64,000 nt of DNA from Tanypteryx hageni (Eukaryota > Arthropoda > Insecta > Odonata > Petaluridae), in contig CM054116.1 of NCBI GenBank assembly GCA_028673005.1, forward strand, positions 69,391,315 through 69,455,314, read 5' to 3'. Of this stretch, positions 63,201 to 64,000 are shown piece after piece; position 1 is the stretch's first letter; each line of letters opens with the position of its first letter. The notes under the pieces were generated by a model. The model did no database searches, was not told the DNA's origin, and saw only the letters and a list, made by a program, of their open reading frames with translations. A program made the translations under genes and the position numbers.

Positions 63201-64000
63201 AAAACCGCGTATAAGTTCAGTTAACAAGAAATCTAAGGGTTAAAGTTTCTAGTTCCTGTTACCGAAAATTCGATACAGTTTGAAGCTCGGCGGGAGGCAC
63301 TTGCTCTCCCGATTGTCGTGTCTGTTTCTTTGATTCCGAGGACTAGAAAGAGGCACTGGGTCGTTCAGGAGATGCTCTCGGATTCATAATGCATTCCGGA
63401 AGAGTACAGTTTTTCCATCTTCTTTAAGATGCACGCGCCTGCGTCTGTGAAGGTTATTATAACCTAACACGTGTGCTGTAGTTATTTGGATAGGCATTAG
63501 AGATACGCATAAAATTGCACTAGGAATACCTATGAATGAGCCCATAGGACAAACAGGGGAGAGCGAAGCTACACATTCCTTTACAAATAACCGTATTGCA
63601 GAATTTTCTCAGATTCACGTTCACTTTTACAAAGAGACTGTAAAGAGTTTTTTGCAATGCTAAGTTTTCGTCAGGAGTCCCAAAATTACGGCACTGATAT
63701 CACAAACGATATTTCAAAAACCTTAATCGTTTCCCAAAATATATCCAACGGATCCCTATAATTTCGTTATGAAAGCCGACTTAAAATGATCGTACGACGA
63801 TTGGCATGGAATTGTATGGTTACTTAGTAAATTATAAAGGAAATATTACATATAAGATGAAACGCTGTTTATTATGGCCGTACTTTACAAGAATTACCTA
63901 AAGCATCAATTTATCTACATAGGCGAAAAATAGAGGCAAATTGTATCAACGGGGTTTCAATGAGAAGGGTTTCAGTGAGACCAATTGAGGGAACAATTTG
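63201..64000. other. Gene-free right edge
   Basis: AT-rich DNA without a recognisable gene, repeat or RNA structure. Confidence 0.5.

Overview
This looks like a gene-poor stretch of an arthropod, probably insect, nuclear genome. The evidence is a spliced LIM-domain gene with canonical GT-AG introns, a mariner-type transposon, a tRNA-derived SINE, a non-LTR retrotransposon tail, long (AT)n and (GA)n microsatellites and a 500-base scaffold gap. Nothing bacterial, viral or organellar was seen. The species cannot be named from the sequence.

The only gene I can support firmly is the 3' end of an LMO4-type LIM-only gene on the minus strand. It has two exons at 6449-6697 and 4216-4480, which complete its second LIM domain. 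The zinc-finger loop carries a Gly/Pro/Asn-rich insertion, and the C-terminus has poly-alanine and a GRPRR tail. The first LIM domain was not found, so the bases above 6698 may be a very long upstream intron or intergenic DNA. A weak 42-codon candidate exon lies at 7949-8081. A small hAT-like element with an 8-bp target duplication sits just beyond the gene's 3' end.

The most interesting region is 20.2-23.5 kb, a nest of mobile elements. A broken minus-strand gene (20613-23180) resembles a multi-copy arthropod family of unknown function, which I recall as DUF7869-like. It is bounded by a 28/31-matching inverted repeat (20246-20276 and 23471-23501), as expected of an undescribed DNA transposon. 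The gene is interrupted by a degenerate mariner (20741-21912, TA duplication) and a SINE (about 22226-22651, GTCACAT duplication). Removing the mariner restores the host reading frame.

Other mobile-element remains are a foldback with 150-bp arms (13438-13903) whose loop holds a LINE tail, a miniature inverted-repeat element (44810-45050), and a LINE 3' fragment (62775-63180) sharing that tail. The 4.1-kb sequence at 45391-49553 recurs at 50054-54160. The two copies abut opposite edges of an exactly 500-N gap, which points to an unmerged contig overlap rather than a biological duplication.

Most remaining sequence is AT-rich non-coding DNA with many long homopurine/homopyrimidine tracts. These contain no stop codons on either strand, so they generate long false reading frames, including one of 554 codons.
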